From assembly GCA_932521035.1 (NCBI GenBank), contig OW051492.1, positions 3,968,001-4,032,000 of the forward strand: a stretch of DNA of 64,000 nucleotides. Reading direction: 5' to 3'. The notes below the pieces were generated by a model. It saw only the letters and a program-made list of their open reading frames with translations, was not told where the DNA came from and did not search any database. Source of the DNA: Oscheius dolichura. Lineage: Eukaryota; Nematoda; Chromadorea; Rhabditida; Rhabditidae. Shown piece after piece: positions 21,838 to 33,077 of the stretch. Position 1 is the first letter of the stretch; each line of letters opens with the position of its first letter. Both the position numbers and the translations under genes were made by a program.

Positions 21838-24800
21838 CGTGACTAGCGAATAAATCTGGAAATGACTATTTGACGGGTCCCTTCTAATCCGGGATGGCCA
21901 GGACTGAACATGTCGGCTACAGGTGTGATGGCCAATGACTCATCCCCCGTGATGATGACTGCCGTCAACCAACGCTCGAGTCGGCCTGTCGTCTCCGGGG
22001 AAACACTCACTTCTGTTGTGCTCTCCTTCTTCTAACACATCTTGCTGGTTCACGGGGCGCAGAAAAAAAAACTGGGAGAGGCGGGGGAGACCTGAAAATG
22101 ACGGGTGAACTGGAGGAGGAGGATATCCAGAGAAGAGGTGAGGAAGAGACGTGAGCCAAGAGGAAAGGGAGGAGAACGACCCCCTGCTTTTATGTACCAA
22201 ACCAGGGCCATCAGTCCCCGAACAAGTGCTGGTATCCTTTGCCGAGATTAAAAATCGCTGGATGTTACAGCCCCGAGGAAAACAAAATCAGTCTGTGGTT
22301 CGACATGTGTTCGTCCCCCGGTTACATGTGACGCCCAAAAGAAGAGAAAAAGAGAACCTCCTTGGGCAAACAGTAACGGGGGTGGGGATTAATAACCATC
22401 AACACATTTCAGAGGGGTCACGACGTGGGAGGGCACGTGGATTCGAGGGAGAAGACAGCTGGGCAGACAGGGGAGGAGGAAGTGGAGGACGGGAGATGAA
22501 CCCGGTCGGACCGTCTCCAAGGGTAGAACCCGGCGTAACCATAGCAGACCTTTGGGTTCCCGCCGACTGGAACCAAAAACGTCTTTTTTATTCTGGGAGA
22601 CAGCGAGCGGGACCAGAGCAGAGATCAAGCTGGAGGGGGAAGAGGAGGGTATTTTCGAGGAGACACCAGGTAAGTGGCCAGAAATCACGAGGATAACTGG
22701 TTGGGGAGATTAATTCAAAGTAGAGGAGGAGAAAACAGAAATTACTCAGGAAAGAAGGTGTATAGGAGGGGAATGTCTCAGGTAATTAGGAGGACGAGGA
22801 TAAAGACAGGGGACAGATAAAAGGCCGACCATGCCGGGATGACCAGGCGCCGTCGGCCGTCTCAATTGTTGGTGATCAGCTGCGTGGGAAGCTATGAATC
22901 GATGTCTGCCCATATTCCCGCGAAGAGTCACGTACGAAAGCGACTGAAGTTGAAGAGAGGATGGCCTGAAAGAGGACAGCCGGGTCGGGGAGGCAACAGT
23001 CGCCCATTCTGGAGCAGGACGATGGAATTAGAAGGAAAAAACGGGGAGAAAGCCCGAGGAAAGGGAAGTTTGTACAACGGCTAGGCCGGGGGACATGCCA
23101 TTGCGCAGCTAATCCGCAAAAAAGTGTAAACAGCGTGCACAGGAAGAGGCTCCTTCTGGGAGGGCGCCCCCTACTGGTTATCACGGCTGACTCATCGAGG
23201 TCGACCCGCGAATCGATCGGGTCATAAATCGTCTGCCGTCATCCTCTTTTCGAGCACGAAAGCGAGAGTGTGACTGGTTGAATTATCCGCCCCCGAAGAA
23301 GAACCCGCTTCCCCCGAAAGGTCGCCGTCTGCCATTGTAACTTTCCCGAGGCCATGTTCCCCACTGTAATTTGAACTTTCCCAACAGACAGGCCGGCAGA
23401 GTACTCTCTTCACACAGAAAGGACCAGAGACCACGGATCGCCGCTTTAGAAAGTCGGGAAGGAAGGTGAGGAGAAAGCGATGGCCGTATTTTGGAGAAGT
23501 TGAGATTTTGACAAACATCCAGTCAAGGTCTCTGATGATAAGAAGTCAAAAAGGAGAGGGCTTCCGCCCTTTTCGGAGGGGAGGCCAGGACGATAAAAGG
23601 GGAAAGTATCGCGGGCGGGATGGCAAATGTCCTGGGCTCTTGTGTTTGGCCAATGACTTGACTTTGACTATTTCCCCATAAGACGGCTGATAACTTGGAC
23701 AACTTATTTTGGCAGGGCCTATCCGGAATTCGACTGGGAACTGTATTTGGGAAACCAGTTCTGCCGGTCGATATTTGGGAGGAGATTGAACTTTTGGCGG
23801 GAAAAGAAGAGGGAGGACAGGAAGAGAGCAGGGAGGAAAGGTGGCTAAGACTCCTCCGTGGAGTGTACTATTAGTAGTAAAAGGGAAGAAGCCCCAGGAG
23901 ACAAAGACACGGGAAAGTTAAGGACAAAGGAGAAGGAACACGAGGTCGCGAGACGCTTTCTCGGGAACGGTGTCTTTGTACGTAATCCACCCCCTCCGGC
24001 TGTCCTCCCGCTCTTCTTCTGTACCAGCTGACCCCGTCCAGGAGACGGCAACATTCATCTAAAGCCAACAGACGCGAGAAACAGCTGCGAGACGGTGGTT
24101 AGATGAGATTTATGACGGAAAAGAACGTAGCGGTTGACCTCGGAAGCCGGATTCCCGAATCCCCCGTCGTACCGCGATGGCAACAGTTTTACACCCGGGG
24201 CCGGCGGGGAAGAGACACCGGGGCAGCCGGGGGGCCTATTGTGGGGGATACAATAGAGACGAGAATATTATTTTGTTATGATAGGGCTTCGTGTGACCTA
24301 AAATAAACGGAAAATTGAATTCGGATGAGACACAACAAAGGGGAAAGGGGGTTTAGGGGGAGGGAGAAGGTCATGGGCACGGGCAGACGGCCCGTGGACA
24401 CCGGTTCTTCGGGCCATACCAGTTGGATCTCTCAAAAGCAACACAGCCACAACAGTGTGGGTGAAAGCGGAAACCGTCTCCCCTGGGGGAAGATGAATAA
24501 ACAGTCACAAAGGGAACAGCTGCTAAAATACCAGGGGGGAGGAGGACAATTGCCAGGTGTTCCGGAAAGGGACTTCGGGAGAGGCCGACCCCTCCGGAAA
24601 TGACTCCGAAATAGCCAGAAGCAGCCCTGTCAAAGTGTCAGCCGGGCGAACCGGAGACTGTCCGGGCAGACCGGGGCCAATCAGTTGTTTCTTGTATGAT
24701 TGGAGGTGTGGACAAACAGACGAAAAAGAACACTTTTCACAGATTGACCGTCGCCGTGTTTGTTCTGTAAGACGAGGAGCACCGCCTGGCGAGAGTCGTC

Positions 24801-25885
24801 GAAATTGCTGGACAATCCCTAATTGCTCGTCCTTTTTGCAGGGGGACAGAAATACACACAGAGTGTCCCTGGCCTTTCCTTCCTATGAAAGAGGGGACAA
24901 AGATCAGGGGGAAAGGGCCGGCCAAAGTTGCTTGAAATGTGATGGTGGCACGGGCTGGCAGGTGGGCAAACAGGCGGATGGATTGGGAAAAAAGAGCAGG
25001 GGAGATGGAGGTATTTTATACGGAAATATGGAGAGCAGATGGATTCCAGGCTGGCAAATACCCGGCCAGGTTTACTTTTGGAATGTTGTTTGCGTCATTT
25101 CAGGCGGCAGGCGGACCGTTTTCAAAAGAATCATCCCGGACAAATAGAAAATACTCCGAGACGAAGAACTACGGCCTGGGGAACCTCGGGAAGCCGGCTG
25201 TTCTCTGACCGGCCGTCGTCTCCTTGGCCGGGCCATGATGGCACTTACCCCGGCAGGCAATTGCCATGTCGACCGCCAATTGACTGGGGACCGAAAAGGA
25301 AGGGAAGAGGGGTGAAAAAGAGGGCAAATAGTATCAATTTCGTCGACGAGAAGCTGCCAGTAATAGTTTTTGTGGTGTGAAGTGAAGAGAGGTCGCGGAG
25401 AGTGTCAACAGGGCCGAGATGATCCGAGAATGGTGGGAATAATCCGGCAAGAACAGAACTTAATTGGGGAGAGAACGACGTGGATCGATCCGATCGGCTG
25501 CCCCAAATTGGGGACACGACCCCGCCGTCGGGGGCACGCTCTCTCCCATTCATACCTACAGTCGATAGACGGTGCCCCCTCCCTCCCTTCCTTTAAAGCA
25601 TATGGAATAGAAAGAGGACAGGGCACAGTGAGCAGGGAGGCCGAGGGGCGCCCGTGTTCCAGGTGAAGTGGTGTTTGGCGAATCTCAACACGGCCTACCA
25701 CTGTCTACAAACACATTGCGACCCGTCTTTTTGGATGGACAAATAGGATAATATTTAATTGTACAAATAGATTTCTGGGCTACAAGCGAGATCACGGGAC
25801 GATTAGCGAAGTTTGAGAAGCGACGATGGCGGCAGGCTTCGCCCGGCGACAGATGCCGCCATCTCGCCTTTGAGGGGAGACGGGC
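21838..25885. other. 4-kb purine-rich gap between furin and SLC6 genes
   Basis: Plus strand is G/A-rich throughout and the open frames are low in recognisable content. One minus-strand frame near 23222-23335 (MADGDLSGEAGSSSGADNST and on to a stop after RMTADDL) could be a small protein or an orphan first exon; nothing supports it beyond an ATG and acidic composition. The 5' flank of furin lies next to 21838 and the SLC6 3' UTR next to 25885. Confidence 0.3.
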
Positions 25886-28421
25886 CTAGACTTCTGACAG
25901 GGTCTGGATTGGATCCAGGAGGGTGCTGTCGATGATCTGGGTGGGGTCAGCACCTAGGGAGGTCAACGAGAGACGACGGGGACGGGGCGACGTGATCTGC
26001 TTCAGCCGCTAGAAGGAGAGCATTCTACCCGGGAGGAGGAGGACAGTCTCACCTGGCGGAATGTGCCCTTGGCGCAGGCGAAGATGATTATGGCGACGAT
26101 TGGAACACTCAAGACGGACAGCATACGCAGGATCCAGCCGACTACGACGCTCCACCATGGGTAGGTGTGGTTCATGACTTCCATCGGCTTGAAAGAGGCC
26201 TGGTACACAGTCATCACGAAGATTATCTGGAAAGAGGGAGGATAGTGAAAGACGCGGAGGAGGATACCATAATGAAGATGGGGCAGAAGAACCAGCATAT
26301 CCTCCAGTAGAGGCCAGGATAGAAGCCGAGCATCGATCTGGAATTAAAAGAGATACCAGGAGGAGGAAAGAGAGCACTTGATGTCGTTGCTGAAGCGGTC
26401 TATCCCGTAGAACCAGCAGACGGCGACCATTTCACAGGTGACCATGAAGAGAACCGAGAGGGAGACACCGTACTCGTCGAGGAAGGGGATCACGTAGGAA
26501 CCACCCTGAGAAATGGGTAGAGGTGAGGAGGAGACACGCTTACATAGCTGATGGCTGGCAGACTGCCCAGAAAGTAGAGGAAGCAGACGACCCCTACGAA
26601 CCACTCCCTCTTCCTCGTGAGCAGCTTGGACTCGTCACAGAGACCCGTGATCAGGGCTTCGATACCGGCGAACTGAAAGAGTTGGGCTTCTAATTGGTAA
26701 AACATACGGTGCTGTCTATGCCGAGGGTGATGAGCATGATAAAGAAGATGAAGGACCAGGCACTGCTGTATTCCATGGTGGCCAAGGCCTGTGGGTAGAC
26801 TATGAAGATGAGAGAAGCATCTTGGTCTCCTACGACCTGGAACACAATACAACATTTGAGTGAATAGAACAAACCTCGCTGATGTCCTTGTTGGTCAACT
26901 CGGACATGTAGCCGAGGGTGGAGAAGATAACGAAGCCGGAGAAAAACGAGGTCAGACAGTTGATGGCCGTGGTCACCAAGGCGTCTCTGGAAGGACCCGT
27001 TCGATCCACTCGGGACAGGGCACTTGCCGGTAACAGTTATTGTCGAAGTCATTGTAACTACTCAGGGCCAGGAGGACACCAAACCCAGGCCCGAGAGAGA
27101 AGAAGATCTGCGTGGCGGCGGCAGACCAGACCTTAAAACACTTCATCTGCTGTACCTACAGAAACCAACGACTGGGTCCCAGAGCTTGGTGAAGTCGGGT
27201 GTCAGATAATAGTAGATGCCCTTGTGGGCCCCCGGAAGAGTGACTCCTCGGATGAGGAGGATGGTCAACACAACGTAGGGGGCAGTGGCCGTGACCCAGA
27301 CGACCTTCCCCGAACTCTTGGGCCCCTTCCACAGGGCGAAGTAGACCATGATGAAGACGAGGGCCAGACAGCCAACCATCGACCATTTCACTCCTCCCAG
27401 GTCGTCGAACCCCGTCGATTTCTGGATCTCTAACACGTGGTTACTGAAGAAGGAGAATCAGGGGAGACTGGGCTGGTGTCTACTTGTAGTACTCCTCGCT
27501 GGGGGTGGTCAGCTTCTCCCCCACTCGACCACTTGTCCTATTCAATTGATCCGTGCAGAGAGGAGTGTTCCACGTGTTGTTACAGTGCTTCCAGGGCACC
27601 TCCAACTGACGGGGGCCTCTTTCATAGAAGGAGAGGACGACTCACCGCGAAGGAACTGAAAGTGAAGTAGACCGCGTGGGCGATGATGGCGTTGTAGAAG
27701 CAGGCGATAAATGTACAGATGAAACAGATTCCGTACCCGATTCCTAGGCAGCTCTCTTCTCCCCTTCCCGGTTAATGGATACCTTTAAACATAGGACAAA
27801 TCTTCCTCCAGATGCTGACACAACCGCTGCGATGAAATTGACCCAGAGCCAGTTCCATATAGAACATGGGCAGGCCACTGACGAGTAACATGACCATGTA
27901 CGGGATGAGGAATGCCCCTCCGCCGTGCTTGTAGCAGACACTCGGAAACCGCCAAATATTACCCAAATCTACTGCATACCCTGGAATTGACCGGGTTACT
28001 GTAACGGGACACGGAGACTACCTATAACAGCTAATAAGAATTCCATTTTGGTGGACCACTTGTCCCGGACGACGGACGACCGCCGCCTCAGAGCCTGGAC
28101 CCGGGACTCGACTTTGGGAGAGATACCTAGAGATGGAAATGGGGAGGGGGACAAGGGAGGAGGGTACCTGGAAGGGGGTCGATGCCGTCGTCTTCTAAAT
28201 AAGCCAGGGTGACGGGCTTGTCCGCTGTCGGCAGGGGCTGGTACTCGGCTGCTGAAGGTACAAGTGGTATTGAAAAGCCTAGAAAGAGAACATAAAGTTG
28301 GGGAGAGAGGCAACCGAGGGGATGCAACTGAGGGAGACTCACCTCGAGGACTCCGGGGTGAACGGGGCGACTTGGGCGATCTGGGGGGCTCTGTGTTGAG
28401 GGCACCATATCCCTCGTCCAT
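25886..28421 (-). CDS. mod-5: Serotonin-type Na+/Cl- neurotransmitter transporter (SLC6)
   Basis: Twelve-span plasma-membrane transporter for presynaptic monoamine uptake. Cytoplasmic N-terminus (with [15 protein letters not shown]) leads to [20 protein letters not shown] at TM1; the Asp in AVDLG is the amine-binding residue of monoamine carriers. [40 protein letters not shown], the loop with two cysteines and N-x-T sites ([15 protein letters not shown]), [66 protein letters not shown] and [12 protein letters not shown] follow in order. IWRK(I)CP and HRSGCVSIW are closer to SERT than to DAT or GABA carriers. Stop at 25886. An acceptor (gatttccag) lies 29 nt before the ATG; codons before this ATG are also open, so extra N-terminal exons are possible. 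Confidence 0.92.
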
Positions 28422-31038
28422 GTTCGGCAGCAGGGCCTTGGAGTCTTGTGCTGGAAATCATCGAATTGTTTTGATTACAATGGACTCGCTGGTTGAACCA
28501 CGTGGTTCTCAGAAGTCAGCCAAACAACTTCCCACCGTCGGCTCACTTTTGATGGGAACGTAATCTGTTCAAGAGGGGGAATGGGAAAAGAGAAAGAACT
28601 TTTGGAGGGGACCTCAGCCGGGTATTTGTTTTCCATCAAAGGGCCCCGCTAACTACCGAAAGTGTTGTATTTCGTGGCCAGAATAGCTAAGAAAACCCGT
28701 ATGCCAACAGAGAAGAGACGGCCCTACCTAGGAGCAGGGGCACATGGGAGACGGGACAGCCGAGGTTACCAGGGGCAGATACATCCAGACGGAAATGGGA
28801 ATGTGCCGGCGAATCCATCAAATACGTCCAGCTGGAGAGAGGCCAAGAAGAAAAATCATCCACCTTTGACTTGTTAATGAGACCAGGGACAACGGGGATG
28901 AGATGCCCCCGGAAGAGGGAGGATGTCCTGCGACGGGGAAGAGCCTGGCCATTGGGGGAGACAGGCCACTGAGCTACTGGATCTAGTTGTTCTAGAAGGT
29001 GTCCGGCCCCCTATGGTCCCTCTCCACAGTCCGCTCAAAGGGGAGGATACAAGCAGATAATATAAGGGGATAAAACGGGATATAATGAGTAGGGAAGCAT
29101 TGCCCCCAGTCCCCTATAAACGAGGTTATAAATGGGATGGAACCTAGCTACCAGCAGATGTGTCTGAAACTCACAATTCCGGCGGCGCCACGGCATGGTT
29201 TGACTGGGAGTGAACCAATATATCGGGTGAACCTCTCCAGCCAACTCAAGGACTCCTTGTCAGTGGGAAAGTGATGGAATCCACCCGTTTCCCTCGCCGT
29301 GGGTCCTTCAGTTCCTCTTCCCCTCTCCCTGTTCTATGTCTCCCGTCTACCCTTGTACCCCATAAACGAGAGAGACCCACCTGAGAGTCGGGCATGCTGC
29401 TTCCGCCGTACCGAAGACCATCGCAGCATCCTGAAACTGACAGATTCATCGGTAGGGAAGATGTGATAATCTAAGAACTCCGAGTGTCCAAATCGGGTGC
29501 ATAGCCGACCGATCAGGTAATGAATTCTCTGGGAATCACGCAAGCGGGGGAGCACGCCTACGTCAACCTCTCTCTTTCTCTATTTTCTATATCCAATTAT
29601 CTCTTGTCTTCTCTGCCATGTGCCAGAAGAGAACAGTCGTCTTTAGCCCCTTACACCGTTTTCGGATATCCGGACTCTTTTTGAACCCTCTTCCTCGGTC
29701 CGTTTAGTCCGGGGAAGAAGTCTAAGTGCATAAGGGAACAGTGTGGGAAACCGGCAAGAATCATGAGACCGTGGGAAGGGAGAGGGCGGCGATAGGGTAG
29801 GAACGGCCCGAATTGTTGTCAGCAGATCTCGGATCAAGGGGAGGATCATGGGAAAGTCGGTTGGGATCCGAATATCAGGTTGACTCAGGGAGAATGAGCA
29901 GATGGGCGAGGGGGGGAAGGAGGAGGAGGAGGATAGGGAGATAACCAGGAGAGCTACAGGACGATGTGTGCCTTGTGCTCTCTCCGACCAATTTATGGAA
30001 TTGAAGTATCGCGAGCACTGATACAAATTATAACGAAGCCCGCCCCTTTCCTTCACGCTACAAAAGGAGATAGAACTGGAAGAGGAAGAGAAGGAAGAGG
30101 AGGAGGAGTAGGGGAGGCAGAATCCATTAGGAGTGTCTCGTTGAGAGTCTTCACACGACGACAAAAAGTGTACATTGTAATGGGTGTCCCGGATTAAATG
30201 TGATCTGAAAAGAGATTTGAGGAATGGCTCATAATGGGATTAGAGGTGGGCGGTCACTGAAAGCCACGCAACACTCACAAAAGGAATGAGCTGGGAAGAT
30301 ACTGGGAAGAGCTCATTGGACTGACGAAGAATAATTTCTCTCCTCTCTTTGAGAAGATACAATTGAAAAGATCTTCGATAGAGTTTTCCGGTCAAAGATG
30401 ACCAAAGATACTCTTGGCGGACGTTGGGAAGGTCGCCGGCCGGAACAGCTCCCAGTAGGTGGCCGTCTCCCCTGGGTGATATCATGGCCGCCACTATCGG
30501 TTATACTTTCCCAAGCCACTTTGATTGGCGTGGGTTGCAGGGGAAGGAACAGAAGAGGAATAGATTAGTGGGATCATTGCGGGGAGGACTAGTATAGACC
30601 GGCAGAGGGACACCACAGGGAGGACAGAGTCTGCTCCGGGCCAGTGGCTACTCTTCTTTCCTACAATATGTCCGGTACTCTCCAGATGATTTCCCATCAT
30701 CCCCCGAAGAAAGACAGAAGGAAGGGATGAAAGTTCAGGTAAAAAGGACAAAAATTTGCAACTGATCGTCACGCGGAGTAGAAGATTGATGGCGTGTGAA
30801 CGGGCACATGTTTATGGTTCAGGTTTGTCCTTAGCAGTTAGACCAGCCGTCGTATTCCCCGTGATCCTTAAAACTCTTGTGGTCTTGTCACCCCCATCCA
30901 CCTCCAGGATGAGATCTCCTTCTCCGTTTCTCGGCCCTCTATTGTCGGCCAACCGCGCCCGAAAATTGTCCTCCCGACGAGGTAATTATTCCGAACCCGG
31001 GATTTTAAAAAGGCGTGATTCACTTTCAGCCATTCACC
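28422..31038. other. Gap upstream of SLC6 gene; possible 5' exons, otherwise nothing supported
   Basis: Contains a possible 18-nt microexon near 28547-28564 and a possible first exon ending MPWRRRN with a perfect donor (gtgagtt) near 29181, both in phase with the SLC6 gene. A minus-strand frame at 29395-29555 (LRDSQRIHYLIGRLCTRFGH) ends at a good donor (gtgggtc) but has no recognisable partner exon. From 29,600 to 31,000 I find no supported gene. Confidence 0.3.
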
Positions 31039-31535
31039 ATGCGTCTTCTCTCGCTCCTCGCGGTGTTCTTCTTCGTCGCCCAAGTGAGCAGCTTCTGCTG
31101 TGGAGGCGGCGGCGGCGGGGGCGGCGGCTGTGGCTGCGGAAGAAAGAAGAGGTACCTGGCCTCCCGTGCCATTCCATACTCTCCATAGGTCTATTGACTC
31201 TCCCCCACCCTTCACCAACCTCGCCGGAAAGGGAGATCAGATGCTGTGCAACAGTCCCGAGCTCAAGGAGATCCTCCTCCAGGTGTGGTCCTGCTGTCCC
31301 CTAACCGTCCTCTCCAGAACATTAGAGACGATCCCTCCCAATCGGGCAAGTCCATAGCCGCCAACCTGGAAGCAGCCGGTGACCGTTACGTGGTCGTCTG
31401 TTCCGAGGTAGGTGCCCCACTCCTCCCTTCGAAACTCCTCATTCTCAGGGCCCCTTCGACTTTTTCATCCACCCAGAAATGGAGTTCTGTGGCGCCAGGA
31501 ATGCCACCCACCACTGCCAGGCCTTCGCCCTGTGA
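31039..31535 (+). CDS. Secreted ground-like domain protein (nematode hedgehog-related family)
   Basis: Four exons. Signal peptide MRLLSLLAVFFFVAQVSS, then a Cys/Gly-rich stretch, a basic site GRKKR|S, and a ground-like domain of about 70 residues: CNSPELKEILLQ, NLEAAGDRYVVVCSEGPFDF, FIHPEMEFCGARNATHHCQA, ending FAL. The CNSPELKEI opening, the VVCS strand and the final Cys pair are the signature of the ground-like family, known from nematode cuticle-associated secreted proteins. The first short intron falls right after RKKR. The RKKR motif fits a furin-type cleavage site. Start at 31039 is 9 nt after an actttcag acceptor; AATAAA at 31560 follows the stop by 24 nt. The exact biological role of these proteins is poorly known. 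Confidence 0.85.
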
Positions 31536-31559
31536 TCGTCCCCTACCCCATCTGTTTTT

Positions 31560-31565
31560 AATAAA
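31560..31565 (+). terminator. Polyadenylation signal of ground-like gene
   Basis: AATAAA 25 nt 3' of the stop. Confidence 0.7.
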
Positions 31566-32106
31566 TATTCAAATAGGACACGGTTTGATAGCCCCAGGGT
31601 GAGGTGGAATGTTATGAAAGCCGGGCGCCGGCTGTCAAACAAAAGGCGACACTTCTCGCGCGTAAATATAGGATTCCCCCTGGCTCACGTATCTCTTCGA
31701 CCCCTGTCTAAATCACTCCTTTCCTCGTTTTTACAAGCTCACAAAACACGGAGCCGGCTATTGTCCTGTGGCTCCTCTTCCTCCTCCCTTCTTTTCTCTT
31801 ATGGAGGAGAGGAGAGAGCGGAAGACTCTCGTCTCGAGACCCCTTGTCTTACTGTAGTTGTGTATCCCCGAGTAAATTAATCCAACAAATAGTCCGGAAC
31901 AAAGGGATCCGGTTAGATCCGTTTTCGAGAAATTTCTCCCCATTTTAGCGCTCTCCGAAAATCAAACAAACTGACCCAGAGCCCCCTTCCGGTGTCCATC
32001 TAGAGATTACCTCCTGCCCCCCGTCCCCCTCATCGAACAACAAGGTTGAGACTTGGCCAGTCTTCTCCTGCGAGTTGGTGTCTCCGTGCTCATCGCGTCC
32101 ATCGTG
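31566..32106 (+). other. Leader region of the glutaredoxin-like gene
   Basis: About 540 bp without a clear gene. The frame of the downstream gene is open from 32050, before the first ATG at 32107, so an upstream coding exon may exist; an AG at 32060 (ttggccag) could be its acceptor. Confidence 0.35.
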
Positions 32107-33061
32107 ATGCTCATCGTGGTCTTCATCCTCCTGCACTGTCACTTCATCTACTCCACAGTGGCCGGCGCCTTTAGAAATGCCACCATCCCGCGAGTCAACC
32201 AGACGGCTCACGATTACCCCGACTACGAGCAGTTCCGACCCGAACCGGACCGAGGTTTCGACTACGGTAGGGGACCGCTTCATCTCAATCTATCACTTAT
32301 AGATGCAGACATACTGCCAACCCAGCCGGCCAGGATATTCCCCAAACTCGTGGCCCTGCCAGACTATCCCACGAGGGCAGCCGAGCGAAGAACAGAGATG
32401 GGGGTGGGTGGTCCGTTTCCAGAGACTAGTATGCACACTTTCAGCCACCCAGCAATCCTCCTCGCTTCGGGTTAAACGGCTACAACATGGCCAACGAGTT
32501 CAGAGGACGAAGCAATGCCTACGTGATGGGCAATCCCCGGATGAGGGTGGGTGTCTCCTCCTCCCCTCTCAGGTCTTTCCAGTACCGGCCGTCTCTTCCT
32601 CGGACCAATCCCAACTACCCCCAGCAACAGAGTATCTACGGCTCACCCATGGGCTATTCCTACGCGGGTAGGTGTCTCCTCCTCCCGTCCTGCTCATCCT
32701 CCTCCCAGGCTACATCGAGAGACAGGCCCGTCGCTTCCCGATCATGATGTACACCTTGGTGCAGTGTGTGCCCTGCCAGCGGGCCAAGCATCTCCTGGCC
32801 GTCAGCTACAGCGACGTGGCGGCGCACTTCCTCGAGCTGGTGGGGGACGAGGACTGGCAGAGGCAACTCCAGGTGGACCTGCAGCAGATCACCGGCCAAG
32901 TGACCTTCCCCTACATTTTTATCTGTGGCACCCATATTGGAGGTAGGTGGCCGCCCCCTCAGAGGAGACACACGGATTTAGGCTCATCGGACCTGTTCGG
33001 TCTTCACCAGAGTGGCCAGCTTCGGACAATGTTGAACAACTGCTCACCGAGAAAGGAATAA
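32107..33061 (+). CDS. Membrane-anchored glutaredoxin-like protein
   Basis: An N-terminal hydrophobic span (VLIASIVMLIVVFILLHCHF, continuing upstream of the ATG) is followed by a region rich in Pro, Arg, Asn and Tyr of about 130 residues and a C-terminal glutaredoxin fold: FPIMMYTLVQCVPCQRAKHL with a CVPC redox motif, a strand-helix unit, then the cis-Pro segment VTFPYIFICGTHIGG and SSDLFGLHQSGQL. Cis-Pro, the GG glutathione loop and the final helix are all present, so thiol-disulfide activity is plausible. The fold would sit on one side of a membrane; the topology is not decided by the sequence. A 27-nt intron-like stretch near 32547 stays in frame and is treated here as coding. The start is the first in-frame ATG, but an upstream exon may exist. 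Confidence 0.75.
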
Positions 33062-33066
33062 TTTAT

Positions 33067-33072
33067 AATAAA
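33067..33072 (+). terminator. Polyadenylation signal of glutaredoxin-like gene
   Basis: AATAAA 6 nt after the stop codon and 6 nt before the stop codon of the convergent ABHD2 gene. Confidence 0.65.
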
Positions 33073-33077
33073 TATTA

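Noticed and set aside
29643-30164. 173-aa minus frame rich in serine and arginine
   Set aside because: Follows purine/pyrimidine-rich low-complexity DNA; no domain, splice signal or codon bias.
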